Position numbers and translations under genes: made by a program
Shown here: piece by piece, positions 56,119-64,000 of the stretch
Layout: each line of letters begins with the position of its first letter
How positions within the stretch are numbered: position 1 is the first letter of the stretch
The notes under the pieces: model-generated
Database searches by the model: none
Told to the model about the DNA's origin: nothing
What the model saw: only the letters and a program-made list of their open reading frames with translations
Assembly (NCBI GenBank): GCA_004134995.1
Contig: REGP01000001.1
Coordinates: 372,001-436,000 of the forward strand
Length of the DNA stretch: 64,000 nt
Direction: 5' to 3'
DNA from: Oxalobacteraceae bacterium CAVE-383
GTDB taxonomy: Bacteria; Pseudomonadota; Gammaproteobacteria; Burkholderiales; Burkholderiaceae_D

Positions 56119-57093
56119 TCAGTGCCGTTGAGCGGCGGGGGCGAATTCTTTCAGCGGCGTATCTTGCGTGTGGAGCCCGCTCAATGCATATTCTCGCATC
56201 TCGGACAGGCGCTGAAATGCACCCGCCCGCAATTTGAGAATTGCATATACGGCGCGCCCAGTGCGTCCATTGCCGTCCGCATAGGGATGATAGCCGACGA
56301 TGCCCGCAAACAGATGTTCCGCCAGATCATCCGGATTGACCTGTTTCGCGCGCAGCTTTTGTAGGTGACGATTGAACAGTTTTTCGCCGCTGACGTTTGA
56401 AAGCGTCGGGGCGCCAGGATGAATATGCCTGCTATCCATGTTCATTTTTGGCACCAGTTTCGCGTGAAGCTCATCGATGGCGTGGCGTTCCGTCAAACTC
56501 TGAGCGCCGTTCACATAATTGCTTATTACCTGTAAAAATTCAGCGGCATTATTATGCTGCTTTGAATTCGATTCGCTCAATATCCATTCCACCGCATCTT
56601 TCAAAGGCGACTGGCAATCATGGGCAATGGGATCGTTTGGAATGGAATGCAGATCCTTGTCGCGTAATCCATCGATATGAAGCCGCGCGGCGTTTATTTT
56701 GCGGACTTCAATTAATAGCAGTTCTTTTTGCACGTCGGGAGCGTTCGCGTAATGCGAAGGAAAGGAAGCCATCAACCGGTCAGCCCCTTCCTTGCCGATC
56801 AAGCCCGTCAACTCTTCGGCGAATTCGCTGCGCCGCACGTCATCCTTGTCCGAAAAAACACCGGCCAAGTGATCGACGAAGCGAGATATGGTACGTGTTG
56901 CCTTGCCGTCCACCTCGTCCGCGCCACCTGCCGCGGATATACTCGGACGGCGGGGGAAGGCGGCGGCTTCTTCGGGCTTCTCTGCTTTTACCGCCAATAA
57001 CAATACGATCAATGCAACGGTATTGGCATCTTCTGCATTGTATTGAGGCGGCGAATGGATGCCGGTGGAGCGGGATTTTTCTATCACGATCAT
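56119..57093 (-). CDS. Fic-domain protein, candidate effector
   Basis: This 324-residue protein has a C-terminal Fic domain with the complete motif HPYADGNGRTGR (about residues 269-280) and the flap/core regions before it. Fic enzymes usually transfer AMP to Ser, Thr or Tyr of a target protein. I see no inhibitory (S/T)xxxE(G/N) helix at either end, so it may be constitutively active. The coding region is AT-richer than its neighbours (about 37-50 percent GC in sampled lines against about 60), with signs of acquisition. It lies 4 kb before a type III secretion operon, so it could be an effector. Confidence 0.85.
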   Translation of the reverse strand: MIVIEKSRSTGIHSPPQYNAEDANTVALIVLLLAVKAEKPEEAAAFPRRPSISAAGGADEVDGKATRTISRFVDHLAGVFSDKDDVRRSEFAEELTGLIGKEGADRLMASFPSHYANAPDVQKELLLIEVRKINAARLHIDGLRDKDLHSIPNDPIAHDCQSPLKDAVEWILSESNSKQHNNAAEFLQVISNYVNGAQSLTERHAIDELHAKLVPKMNMDSRHIHPGAPTLSNVSGEKLFNRHLQKLRAKQVNPDDLAEHLFAGIVGYHPYADGNGRTGRAVYAILKLRAGAFQRLSEMREYALSGLHTQDTPLKEFAPAAQRH

Positions 57094-57132
57094 GATGTGC
57101 CAGGTGGACTAAAAGGCTGGCAATAGTACCTG

Positions 57133-57161
57133 TTGACCGATCCCATAATTAAGTAGGATAA
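57133..57161 (+). promoter_or_regulatory. Candidate promoter of the cobD operon
   Basis: TTGACC (57133-57138), 17 bases, GGATAA (57156-57161), about 80 bases before the cobD start. The region around it is AT-rich. Confidence 0.35.
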
Positions 57162-57243
57162 AACTGAAATATAATTCTATTTTGAAAAATAATATGTGCG
57201 TATCAATGACGATGCGCCTGGCGCAAATGCCCCAAGGCCGGAC

Positions 57244-58284
57244 ATGCAGATGAAGCAGGCATTACCGACACCGGCTCACGGCGGCAATCTGGCGGACGCG
57301 ATTGTCCAATTCGGCCGCCCCCGCGAAGCATGGCTGGACCTGTCCACCGGCATCAATCCCCATCCTTATCCGGTTCCATCGTTGAAGCCGGATGCCTGGC
57401 ATCGTCTTCCCGAACCGGATCCGGCGCTGGCGCAAGCCGCGCAAACCTATTACAACGCGCCGCGCATGCTGGCCGTGGCCGGCACCCAGGCCGCGATCCA
57501 GGCACTGCCGCAATACCGCATGCGCAAGCACGGCCCGGCGCGGGTAGCTGTTGCAACGCCCACCTATGCCGAACACGCGCACCGCTGGGAGCAAGCCGGC
57601 CATCAGGTCGTCGCCGCGCGGCATGAAGACTTGAACGAATCGATTGCCGCGGCCGACGTCGTTATTATCTGCAATCCGAATAATCCGACCGGCAAGCGCA
57701 TCGACGCGCGGCAATTATTGGCATGGCATGCGCAGCTCGCCGTGCGCAATGGCTGGCTGATCGTCGACGAGGCCTTCTGCGATGTCGAACCGGAAGACAG
57801 CGTCGCCCCATTCACCGAAAGGGCCGGCCTGATCGTATTGAAATCGGTGGGGAAATTTTTCGGCCTGGCCGGACTGCGCCTGGGGTTTGTCGCGGCGGAA
57901 AGCGCGCTGCTCGAAAGCCTGCACGGTTATCTTGGCCCCTGGAGCGTCAGCGGCCCAGCACAGGAGATCGGCCTGGCCGCGATCCGCGATGGGGTCTGGC
58001 AACAGGCCATGCGCAAACAATTGCTGGATGAAGGAAAACGGCTGCATACGCTTTTGCGGCAGCACGGCATCGAGAGCAAGGGCAGCGCGCTGTTTCAGTG
58101 GTGGCCGCTGCCGGCCGGGCAGGCACGGCAATGCTGGCGGCATATGGCCCTGCATGGCGTGTGGGTGCGTTTATTCACCGATGAAGCCGCGGGCATCCGC
58201 ATCGGCCTGCCGCCGGATGAAGCCGGCTGGGCGCGCCTGGCCGACGCCTTGCGCGATTGGCGCATTGCGGTGAAATCCGCATGA
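57244..58284 (+). CDS. cobD: Threonine-phosphate decarboxylase (CobD/CobC)
   Basis: This 346-residue PLP enzyme makes aminopropanol phosphate for the cobalamin side chain. Motifs: HGGNLADA start, LDLSTGINP, ICNPNNPTGK, VDEAFCDVEPEDS and the PLP lysine in LKSVGKFFGLAGLRLGF. Starts at 57244 and 57250 fit the family; a GTG at 57196 gives extra residues without a good ribosome site. It overlaps btuF by 4 bases. In Pseudomonas naming it is CobC. Confidence 0.92.
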   Translation: MQMKQALPTPAHGGNLADAIVQFGRPREAWLDLSTGINPHPYPVPSLKPDAWHRLPEPDPALAQAAQTYYNAPRMLAVAGTQAAIQALPQYRMRKHGPARVAVATPTYAEHAHRWEQAGHQVVAARHEDLNESIAAADVVIICNPNNPTGKRIDARQLLAWHAQLAVRNGWLIVDEAFCDVEPEDSVAPFTERAGLIVLKSVGKFFGLAGLRLGFVAAESALLESLHGYLGPWSVSGPAQEIGLAAIRDGVWQQAMRKQLLDEGKRLHTLLRQHGIESKGSALFQWWPLPAGQARQCWRHMALHGVWVRLFTDEAAGIRIGLPPDEAGWARLADALRDWRIAVKSA

Positions 58285-59219
58285 TGAAGATACGGGGTTT
58301 ACGCCTGCGCGGTTTTTCGGGGGCATTATTTTTAATGCTGTTGTTTGCGGCGGGCCGCGCGTGTGCGATCGAGGTTCTCGACGATGCCGGCAATACCGTA
58401 TCGCTGCCGTCTCCCGCGCGGCGCATCGTCACGCTGGCGCCGCATGCCACCGAACTGGTGTTTGCCGCCGGCGCGGGTGCGCGCATCGTCGGCGCGGTCG
58501 ACTACAGCGATTATCCGGACGCCGCCAAGGCAATTCCGCGTGTCGGCAGCAACAGCATGGTCGATATCGAACGCCTGATTGCCTTGAAACCCGATCTGCT
58601 GGTGGTCTGGCTGCACGGCGCCGCGCTGCGCCAGATGGAAAAATTGCGCGGCCTCGGCATCCCCCTGTTCTATAGCGAGCCGCGGCAACTGAAGGATATC
58701 CCGGACGATATCGTGCGCCTCGGCAAACTGGCCGGCACCGGGCCGCAGGCGCAAAGCGCCGCCGCGGCGCTGCGCACGCAACTGGCGGCGCTCGAGGCGC
58801 AGTATCGCAGCCGGCCGCCGGTGCGGCTGTTTTACCAGGTCTGGCCGCATCCGCTGTATACGCTCAACGGCAAGCATATCGTCAGCGATGCAATCCGCCT
58901 GTGCGGCGGCGTCAATATCTTCGGCGGCCTGCCGGCCCTGGCGCCGACCGTCAACGTCGAAGCCGTGCTGCTGGAAGATCCCGAAGCCGTGATTACGGGC
59001 GACCTGAACCGGGCCGATGCCGATAACCTGGCGCTGTGGCGCGCCTATCCGGCCATGCTGGCGGTGCGGCGCGGCAATCTGTTTGCGCTGGACGGCGATC
59101 TGTTGAGCCGGCCCGGCCCCCGCATGATTGAAGGCGCGGCCGGTTTGTGCAAGAGCCTGGAAATCGCGCGCCGGCGCCGGCTCCAGCCCCAGCCCCAGGC
59201 TGTTACGGGAACGCAATGA
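58281..59219 (+). CDS. btuF: Cobalamin-binding periplasmic protein BtuF
   Basis: This 312-residue protein has a signal peptide (to about residue 29, GRACA) and the class III substrate-binding fold: [36 protein letters not shown], and [15 protein letters not shown]. BtuF delivers vitamin B12 to the BtuCD importer, which is not in the window. It overlaps cobD by 4 bases and cobQ by 4 bases. Confidence 0.92.
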   Translation: MMKIRGLRLRGFSGALFLMLLFAAGRACAIEVLDDAGNTVSLPSPARRIVTLAPHATELVFAAGAGARIVGAVDYSDYPDAAKAIPRVGSNSMVDIERLIALKPDLLVVWLHGAALRQMEKLRGLGIPLFYSEPRQLKDIPDDIVRLGKLAGTGPQAQSAAAALRTQLAALEAQYRSRPPVRLFYQVWPHPLYTLNGKHIVSDAIRLCGGVNIFGGLPALAPTVNVEAVLLEDPEAVITGDLNRADADNLALWRAYPAMLAVRRGNLFALDGDLLSRPGPRMIEGAAGLCKSLEIARRRRLQPQPQAVTGTQ

Positions 59220-60670
59220 TGTCTTCCCCATTTCCCTATTCGACCCTGATGGTGCAGGGCGCCACCTCGGACGCCGGCAAAAGCACGGTGGTGGCCGCGC
59301 TGTGCCGCCTGCTGCTGCGCGAAGGCGTGGCGGTGGCGCCGTTCAAGCCGCAGAACATGGCGCTCAACAGCGCGGTCACGGCCGACGGCGGCGAGATCGG
59401 CCGGGCGCAGGCGCTGCAGGCGCAAGCCGCCGGCCTGGCGCCGCATACCGACATGAATCCGATCCTGCTGAAGCCGTCCAGCGATACCGGCGCCCAGGTG
59501 ATCGTGCACGGCAAGGTGCGCGCCGACATGCATGCGCGCGATTACCATCGCTATAAAACCGTCGCCATGCAGGCGGTGCTGGAGTCTTACGAAAGGCTGC
59601 GCGCGCAATACGCTTGCGTGCTGGTGGAGGGCGCGGGCAGTCCGGCCGAAATCAATTTGCGCGATCGCGACATCGCCAACATGGGCTTCGCGGAGGCGGT
59701 GGATTGCCCCGTGATCCTGGTGGCCGATATCGACCGCGGCGGCGTCTTCGCGCATATTGTGGGCACGCTGGATTGCCTGTCGGAAAGCGAATGCGGGCGC
59801 ATAGTCGGTTTTGTCATCAATCGTTTCCGGGGTGACATCGGCCTGCTGCAGCCGGGGCTGGATTGGCTGGAGCAGCGTACCGGCAAGCCGGTACTGGCGG
59901 TGCTGCCTTATCTGCACGGGCTGCATCTGGATGCGGAAGACGGCGTCGACGCCGGTCAGGCGGTCAGGGGGGCTTTCCGCATCGTCGTGCCGGCCGCGCC
60001 GCGCATCAGCAACCATACCGATTTCGACGCCTTGCGCGCGCATCCGGATGTCGATCTGCGTTTTGTCGGGCCGGGGCAGGCGATTCCGCCGGCCGATCTG
60101 GTGATCCTGCCGGGCAGCAAAAACACTTGCGGCGATCTGGATTGGCTCAAGGCCAATGGCTGGAGCGATTATCTGCATCGTCATTTGCGCTACGGCGGCA
60201 AGGCGATCGGCATCTGCGGCGGCTTCCAGATGCTGGGGCGGCGCGTCGACGATCCGCAGGGCATCGAAGGCGCGCCGCGTTCGGTGGACGGTTTCGGCCT
60301 GCTCGATATGGAAACCGCGATGACGGCGCACAAGCAGCTGGCGCAGGTCGGCGGCCATTGCGCATTCGATGCGGCGGCCACGGTCAGCGGCTATGAAATC
60401 CATATGGGCGTTTCCGGTGGAGAGGCGCTGCGGCGGCCGGCGTTTGTCATCGATGGCCGGCCGGAAGGCGCGCGCTCGGCGGACGATCGCATATTGGGCA
60501 CGTATCTGCACGGCATATTCGATACGCCGCAGGCCTTGGCGGCATTGTTGCGATGGGCCGGGCTGGCCGATGCGGCGCCGCTGGATCTGGCGCAATTGCG
60601 CGAGCAAAGCCTGGATCGCGTCGCGGATGCCGCGCGGCCGTTGTTCGATGCCTTGTGCAAACTTAAATAA
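59216..60670 (+). CDS. cobQ: Cobyric acid synthase
   Basis: This 484-residue enzyme amidates adenosylcobyrinic acid a,c-diamide to cobyric acid with glutamine and ATP. The ATP part starts with [21 protein letters not shown]; the glutaminase part has the catalytic Cys in [12 protein letters not shown] and His in [11 protein letters not shown]. The start at 59216 overlaps the btuF stop; the frame is open to 59147 but that is inside btuF. The remaining cob genes (cobS, cobT, cobU, cbiB) are absent here. Confidence 0.95.
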   Translation: MMSSPFPYSTLMVQGATSDAGKSTVVAALCRLLLREGVAVAPFKPQNMALNSAVTADGGEIGRAQALQAQAAGLAPHTDMNPILLKPSSDTGAQVIVHGKVRADMHARDYHRYKTVAMQAVLESYERLRAQYACVLVEGAGSPAEINLRDRDIANMGFAEAVDCPVILVADIDRGGVFAHIVGTLDCLSESECGRIVGFVINRFRGDIGLLQPGLDWLEQRTGKPVLAVLPYLHGLHLDAEDGVDAGQAVRGAFRIVVPAAPRISNHTDFDALRAHPDVDLRFVGPGQAIPPADLVILPGSKNTCGDLDWLKANGWSDYLHRHLRYGGKAIGICGGFQMLGRRVDDPQGIEGAPRSVDGFGLLDMETAMTAHKQLAQVGGHCAFDAAATVSGYEIHMGVSGGEALRRPAFVIDGRPEGARSADDRILGTYLHGIFDTPQALAALLRWAGLADAAPLDLAQLREQSLDRVADAARPLFDALCKLK

Positions 60671-60697
60671 ATTCTCCCTGGCCCCAATCGCGGGTAC

Positions 60698-60835
60698 GCC
60701 AAGAGGCTGTTGCGAAATCTGGCGAGGGAGGGCGTTGTACTCCGTTCGTGTCCCCCGCCGGCCTGCGGCCGTCTCCTCCTTTACCTCACTGCGCACAACA
60801 CCCTCCCTCGCCTGATTTCGCAACAGCCTCTTGGC
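60698..60835 (-). repeat. Palindromic RNA-like element, copy 3
   Basis: 41-base arms (60698-60738 and 60795-60835) match at 39 positions; one mismatch is G-U in minus-strand RNA, one is a true mismatch. The core equals copy 1 except for a few bases, and the apical hairpin is CGGCC-GCA-GGCCG on the minus strand. It sits after cobQ. Confidence 0.85.
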
Positions 60836-61107
60836 TCCATTCAGAATTCTTCATAAGGTGCAACCGCATAAGCTCTAGGGTTTTATGCAGTTGTACGAAA
60901 GTCTCTTCGTAAAAAAATTCATTTTAGGACGAGTCCTATTGTTGTAGCGCCCCCCGAAATCTAACATTCGTACAAGTTTGAAAGACAGGGGATCGCGCCG
61001 CAAAGGCACGCCGGTATTGGCGTCGAGGCCGGTCCCGCCATTTTCACCAATATTGAAAAAGGCGTTGCGCATGTTCGTATGCGCGGGGCCGGAAAGCGGA
61101 AAGCATT
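60836..61107. other. Intergenic region before the secretion operon
   Basis: 272 bases without a supported gene. They contain two short palindromes (60894-60911 and 60925-60938) and AT-rich stretches, and probably hold the type III operon promoter. No PIP or HrpL-type box was found. Confidence 0.5.
60894..60938. promoter_or_regulatory. Two adjacent palindromes upstream of the secretion operon
   Basis: TACGAA-6-TTCGTA (60894-60911) followed by TAGGAC-GA-GTCCTA (60925-60938). Between them is an A run. Candidate operator or attenuator sites about 170-215 bases before the first secretion gene. Confidence 0.4.
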
Positions 61108-61647
61108 ATGCAATCCATTTGCAAAAATTTCATTTCGGCGCTTGTTCTGTTCAGTGCTGTCGGCGCGGCGCGGGCCGATTGCTGGGAAGAAGCCGGCCGT
61201 GAATTTTCGATCGCGCCCGAGCTGCTGTATGCGATCGCCGAGCAGGAATCCAATCTCGATCCGCGCGCCATCGGCCGCAACCGCGACGGCAGCCGCGACA
61301 TCGGCCTGATGCAGGTCAACAGCTACCATCTGCCGCGCCTGGCCAAATACGGCATCACCGAGCAGGCATTGCTGAACGACAGCTGCCGCGCGCTCAAGGT
61401 CGGCGCCGGCATCCTGGCCGATTTCATGCGGCGCTACGGTTATTCGTGGGAAGCGGTGGGCGCTTATAACGCCGGCACCGCGATCGACGGCGGCGCGCCG
61501 CAGCGGCGCCGCGAGTATGCCAACAAGATCGCCGTGCGCTATCAGCGCATTCTGAAGGAGCGCAAGGCCGCCGCCGATGTCCGCAAGATCGCGGTTGGCG
61601 CAGCCATCCCCGCCGCGCAGACAAAGAGCCGGCCGAACCGGCTGTGA
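61108..61647 (+). CDS. Type III-associated lytic transglycosylase, IagB/IpgF type
   Basis: This 179-residue protein has a signal peptide (MQSICKNFISALVLFSAVGAARA) and an SLT domain with catalytic Glu in AIAEQESNLDPRAIG and GLMQVNSYHL. IagB/IpgF enzymes open peptidoglycan for assembly of the secretion apparatus. A paired Cys (DCWEE and DSCRALK) is typical of this subgroup. It is the first gene of the operon; sctD follows after 61 bases. Confidence 0.9.
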   Translation: MQSICKNFISALVLFSAVGAARADCWEEAGREFSIAPELLYAIAEQESNLDPRAIGRNRDGSRDIGLMQVNSYHLPRLAKYGITEQALLNDSCRALKVGAGILADFMRRYGYSWEAVGAYNAGTAIDGGAPQRRREYANKIAVRYQRILKERKAAADVRKIAVGAAIPAAQTKSRPNRL

Positions 61648-61708
61648 AGACAACAGCGGCGGTATGTAAAACAAAACGCGGCACGCATTTATCGGAAGGA
61701 AAACGGGG

Positions 61709-63022
61709 ATGACGCAGACCATCGATTCAACGGAAGCATCGCCATCGGCCGTATTGCGGCTGTTGAATGGCGCACTGCGCGGCGCCGAGTTCGTGCTGGA
61801 AGCGGGAACCACCCTGATCGTGGCGCGTGCGCCGCAGGCTTTGGGCGGCGGCGCCGGCCAGGCGGAATTTCCCGACAACGCGATCTTTGTCCCGGTCGAC
61901 GGTGAGGGCGGCAATTTCGAAGTGGACATAGTGGCGCAGCCCGACGGTACGCCCGGCATTGCATTGCGCGACCTGGGCAGCGTGGCGGAGGCTGAGGCCG
62001 ACGCCGACGCCGAAGCGGCTTACACACCGAACACCGTGCGCCGCATCGCCGGCCTGGATATCGCATTGCGCGCCCGGGACGAGGCGTGGTCGGATGCGGT
62101 GCGTAATTACGGCGTGAAAGCGCCGGCCGCGGCCGAGGTCCTGGATGCCGCCGTGCCGCCGTCGCAAAAGAATGTGCGGCGCGGTGCAAAAACATGGCGC
62201 ATCGCCGGCCCGGCCTTGCTCGCCATATTGCTGGCCGGCGCGGCCGGTGCGATGTGGTGGATGCAACCCGGGACGCAACGCGGCGCGGATACGGCTGCGA
62301 CTGCGGCCGCGCTTGCAGCGGTACAGAAATCGCGCATGGCGCAAGCCGCGCAGTTGTCGCTGGCATTGCGGGGCGATGGCCGATACCGGGTGCTGCCGGG
62401 CCGGGACGGCCAGATGTATGTATTCGCCGCCGACGAGCGCGAAGCGGCATGGGCGCGCCAGTCGGTGGCGCGCAGTGAAGATACGGGCAATGGTAAAAAA
62501 ATCAGTGTGCTGCGCAAGGCCGACGAAAGCGCGCGCATCGAACGCCTGCTCGACGGCCTGTCGCCGGCGCCGGCGTATCACATGGTGCGCCTCGGCGATC
62601 CGGCCGCGCCCGAAATCTGGCTGAGCCGGGAACGCGCGCCGCTGACGGCCGCCGCCTGCCAGGCGCTGGCGCAAAAGATGACCGCGCTGCTGCCGTATGC
62701 GGCCAGGGTTGAGATCCGCTGGATCGCCGACGCCGCCATCGCGCAACAGGCCGAGGCCGGGCTGGAACGGCTGGGCGTTCAGCATAAAAAGATCGACAAC
62801 GGCGCCAGCGTCACGATGTCGATCCGCGGCGCGCTGCCGGATGGCGAGCTGCAGAAGCTACGCAGTTATGTCGAATCTTTCTATCGGCAGTGGGGAACGC
62901 ATTACGTCCATTACGACGTCGAGTTGGCGGACGATGTGCGCAAAGGGAAGTCTTTCGAGTATGGCGGGGAAAGCTATATCAAATCGTCGGCTTCGCATTG
63001 GGATTTTTCGAGCCAGATCTGA
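61709..63022 (+). CDS. sctD: Type III inner-membrane ring protein, PrgH/SctD type
   Basis: This 437-residue protein has an N-terminal cytoplasmic domain (about residues 1-165), one membrane segment (GPALLAILLAGAAGAMWWM, about 170-188) and a periplasmic ring-building part. The close (QWGTHYVHYDVELADDVRKGKS, then FEYGGESYIKSSASHWDF) matches PrgH/EprH-type SctD of SPI-1-like systems rather than the Ysc or Hrp types. With SctJ it forms the inner ring. GGAAGG precedes the start. Confidence 0.9.
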   Translation: MTQTIDSTEASPSAVLRLLNGALRGAEFVLEAGTTLIVARAPQALGGGAGQAEFPDNAIFVPVDGEGGNFEVDIVAQPDGTPGIALRDLGSVAEAEADADAEAAYTPNTVRRIAGLDIALRARDEAWSDAVRNYGVKAPAAAEVLDAAVPPSQKNVRRGAKTWRIAGPALLAILLAGAAGAMWWMQPGTQRGADTAATAAALAAVQKSRMAQAAQLSLALRGDGRYRVLPGRDGQMYVFAADEREAAWARQSVARSEDTGNGKKISVLRKADESARIERLLDGLSPAPAYHMVRLGDPAAPEIWLSRERAPLTAAACQALAQKMTALLPYAARVEIRWIADAAIAQQAEAGLERLGVQHKKIDNGASVTMSIRGALPDGELQKLRSYVESFYRQWGTHYVHYDVELADDVRKGKSFEYGGESYIKSSASHWDFSSQI

Positions 63023-63064
63023 GCGGTCTGATTTTTGCAGGTTTATTTATCAAGGAGTATGAAA

Positions 63065-63403
63065 ATGGATGGAATACATAAGGCTGAAAGCGGCGGCGTT
63101 GTCAACGCGGCTGATGATGACACAAAAAAACCATGGGATCTGGATACCGGGAAAGATGATACCAAGAGCACCGATCAGGGCTTCCTTTCCGATTTGTCAG
63201 GCATGTTCAGCACGCAAGTCAAGATCAAGAAAGGCGTGCTGGATGACGCCCTGAAGAAAGTCACAGCCGATGCTTCCAATCCGGAATCCCTGGCCAAATA
63301 CCAGGCCGCGCTGGCGGAGTACACGCTGTACCGCAATGCGCAGTCGAACGCGGTCAAGGCCTATAAGGACGTGGACGCCAACACCATCCGTAATTTTAAT
63401 TAA
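63065..63403 (+). CDS. sctF: Type III needle subunit, PrgI/SctF type, with N-terminal extension
   Basis: This 112-residue protein has its C-terminal 70 residues as a PrgI/MxiH-type needle: a first helix, the NPESLAKYQAALAEYTLYRNAQ segment (shown here in part), then a second helix ending DVDANTIRNF. Known needles have about 80-90 residues, so about 30 extra residues (Asp-, Lys- and Gly-rich) precede the fold. ATG 63065 is favoured by AAGGAG at 63052-63057 over ATG 63059; neither choice removes the extension. Confidence 0.9.
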   Translation: MDGIHKAESGGVVNAADDDTKKPWDLDTGKDDTKSTDQGFLSDLSGMFSTQVKIKKGVLDDALKKVTADASNPESLAKYQAALAEYTLYRNAQSNAVKAYKDVDANTIRNFN

Positions 63404-63440
63404 GAAGCGCTGAAAAGCGACTCTTTTACAGGAGCCCTAT

Positions 63441-63749
63441 ATGAGCACCGCAGTCAACGCAATCGAAGATGTAGCGATCAAGCGGATCGGCGAGGCCGCC
63501 GACGTCGGCGGAGATTTCATGTCGCTCGACGACCGCATGCTGCAGGCTTATGCCAAGTCGGCCGTGACGCTGGGCGAAGATCGCCACAACGTCGTGCAGA
63601 GCATCGAACTGGAGCCGGGCCGGCTGTCCGATCCCGGCCATCTGTTCGAACTGCAGCAGCGCATTTCGGATTACAGCCTGCAAGTGTCGCTGACCAGCAC
63701 CCTGACGCGCAAAGCCGTCAGCGCGGTCGAAACCTTGCTGCGCGCATAG
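63441..63749 (+). CDS. sctI: Type III inner rod protein, PrgJ/SctI type
   Basis: This 102-residue protein has a C-terminus matching Prg[21 protein letters not shown], then [21 protein letters not shown]. The N-terminal half is more variable, as usual. SctI forms the inner rod or adaptor between the export gate and the needle. AGGAG precedes the start; the gene lies between sctF and sctJ, the standard SPI-1-type order. Confidence 0.9.
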   Translation: MSTAVNAIEDVAIKRIGEAADVGGDFMSLDDRMLQAYAKSAVTLGEDRHNVVQSIELEPGRLSDPGHLFELQQRISDYSLQVSLTSTLTRKAVSAVETLLRA

Positions 63750-63759
63750 GGAACGCGCC

Positions 63760-64000
63760 ATGAAACGCTGGATATTCGCCGCGCTCATGGTGCTGTTCCT
63801 GGCAGCCTGCCAACAGCAGGATCTGCTGAAGGGACTCACCCAGCAGCAGGCCAACGAAGTCATCGCCGCCATGCAGCGCCACAACATCGCGACCGACAAG
63901 CTCGATCGCGGCAAGCCGGGCTTCAGCGTGCGTGTCGGCGCGGCCGACTTTGCCGCCGCGGTCGATATTCTGCGGGTGTACGATCTGCCGTCCCGCGCGC
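63760..64000 (+). CDS. sctJ: Type III inner-ring lipoprotein, PrgK/SctJ type (cut by window end)
   Basis: The first 80 residues are visible. It has a lipoprotein signal ([17 protein letters not shown], lipobox LAAC) and the PrgK/YscJ start [22 protein letters not shown], then [22 protein letters not shown]. SctJ is the second inner-membrane ring component. It starts 10 bases after sctI. The 3' end is outside the window. Confidence 0.9.
   Translation, partial: MKRWIFAALMVLFLAACQQQDLLKGLTQQQANEVIAAMQRHNIATDKLDRGKPGFSVRVGAADFAAAVDILRVYDLPSRA

Noticed and set aside
57094..57243. Cobalamin riboswitch before cobD
   Set aside because: No B12-box (GCCACTG-like) or fitting stem pattern could be found by eye.
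60836..61107. PIP (TTCGN-type) or HrpL box before the secretion operon
   Set aside because: Single TTCG motifs occur but never in the required spacing.

Overview
This 64 kb window is a chromosomal segment of a GC-rich (roughly 60 percent by eye) betaproteobacterium, most likely Burkholderiales and probably Oxalobacteraceae. The basis is gene content and order: hemC-hemD-hemX-hemY followed by ppa, ppc divergent from hemC, nadE followed by glnB, ftsK followed by lolA, and many two-component and c-di-GMP proteins. The family-level assignment is inference. No phage, insertion sequence or CRISPR array was seen.

Layout. 1-3.9 kb: end of a NarX-type kinase and its response regulator, then an esterase plus a membrane protein that looks like a kinase sensor without its kinase. 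3.9-12.4 kb: an EF-G gene outside the str operon, a four-gene cluster led by a lone J-domain protein, two paralogous 71-residue proteins, and secreted proteins of unknown role. 12.6-21.7 kb: a chemoreceptor, a heat-shock Hsp20 gene with a sigma-32-like promoter and a possible fourU RNA thermometer, and a four-gene signalling operon (CHASE3 kinase, lone receiver, receiver-PAS-PAS-GGDEF-EAL protein, diguanylate cyclase). 22-25.5 kb: small lipoproteins, small unknown proteins and long intergenic stretches holding candidate small RNAs. 25.6-35 kb: a parvulin isomerase and ubiX, periplasmic msrA, an oxidoreductase/LysR divergent pair, a 1187-residue hybrid kinase with an HD-GYP partner behind a PHO-box-like site, and tRNA-Pro(GGG). 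35-54 kb: housekeeping genes (ppc, hemCDXY, ppa, nadE, glnB, an Smr protein, trxB, ftsK, lolA, a large FtsX-type permease). 54-60.7 kb: a truncated haemoglobin, rmuC, an AT-richer Fic gene, and cobD-btuF-cobQ. 61.1-64 kb: the start of a type III secretion operon of the SPI-1/Inv-Mxi-Spa type (lytic transglycosylase, sctD, sctF, sctI, sctJ), cut by the window end.

The most unusual content is non-coding. First, four short units at about 11.03, 15.62, 23.26 and 23.42 kb share one layout: a -10-like box, a first hairpin with C-rich or CUCC sequence, then a GC-rich terminator. They look like a family of sibling small RNAs. Second, three copies of a 120-138 bp palindromic element (45.97, 53.98 and 60.70 kb) share a conserved core, while their long outer arms differ in sequence but stay complementary within each copy. 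Seven of the eight arm mismatches become G-U pairs when the element is read in one particular orientation, which points to a structured RNA.

Functional links: the Fic protein beside the secretion operon is a candidate effector; the two signalling clusters and the chemoreceptor indicate an organism using phosphorelay and c-di-GMP control; the cobalamin genes cover late assembly and uptake only.
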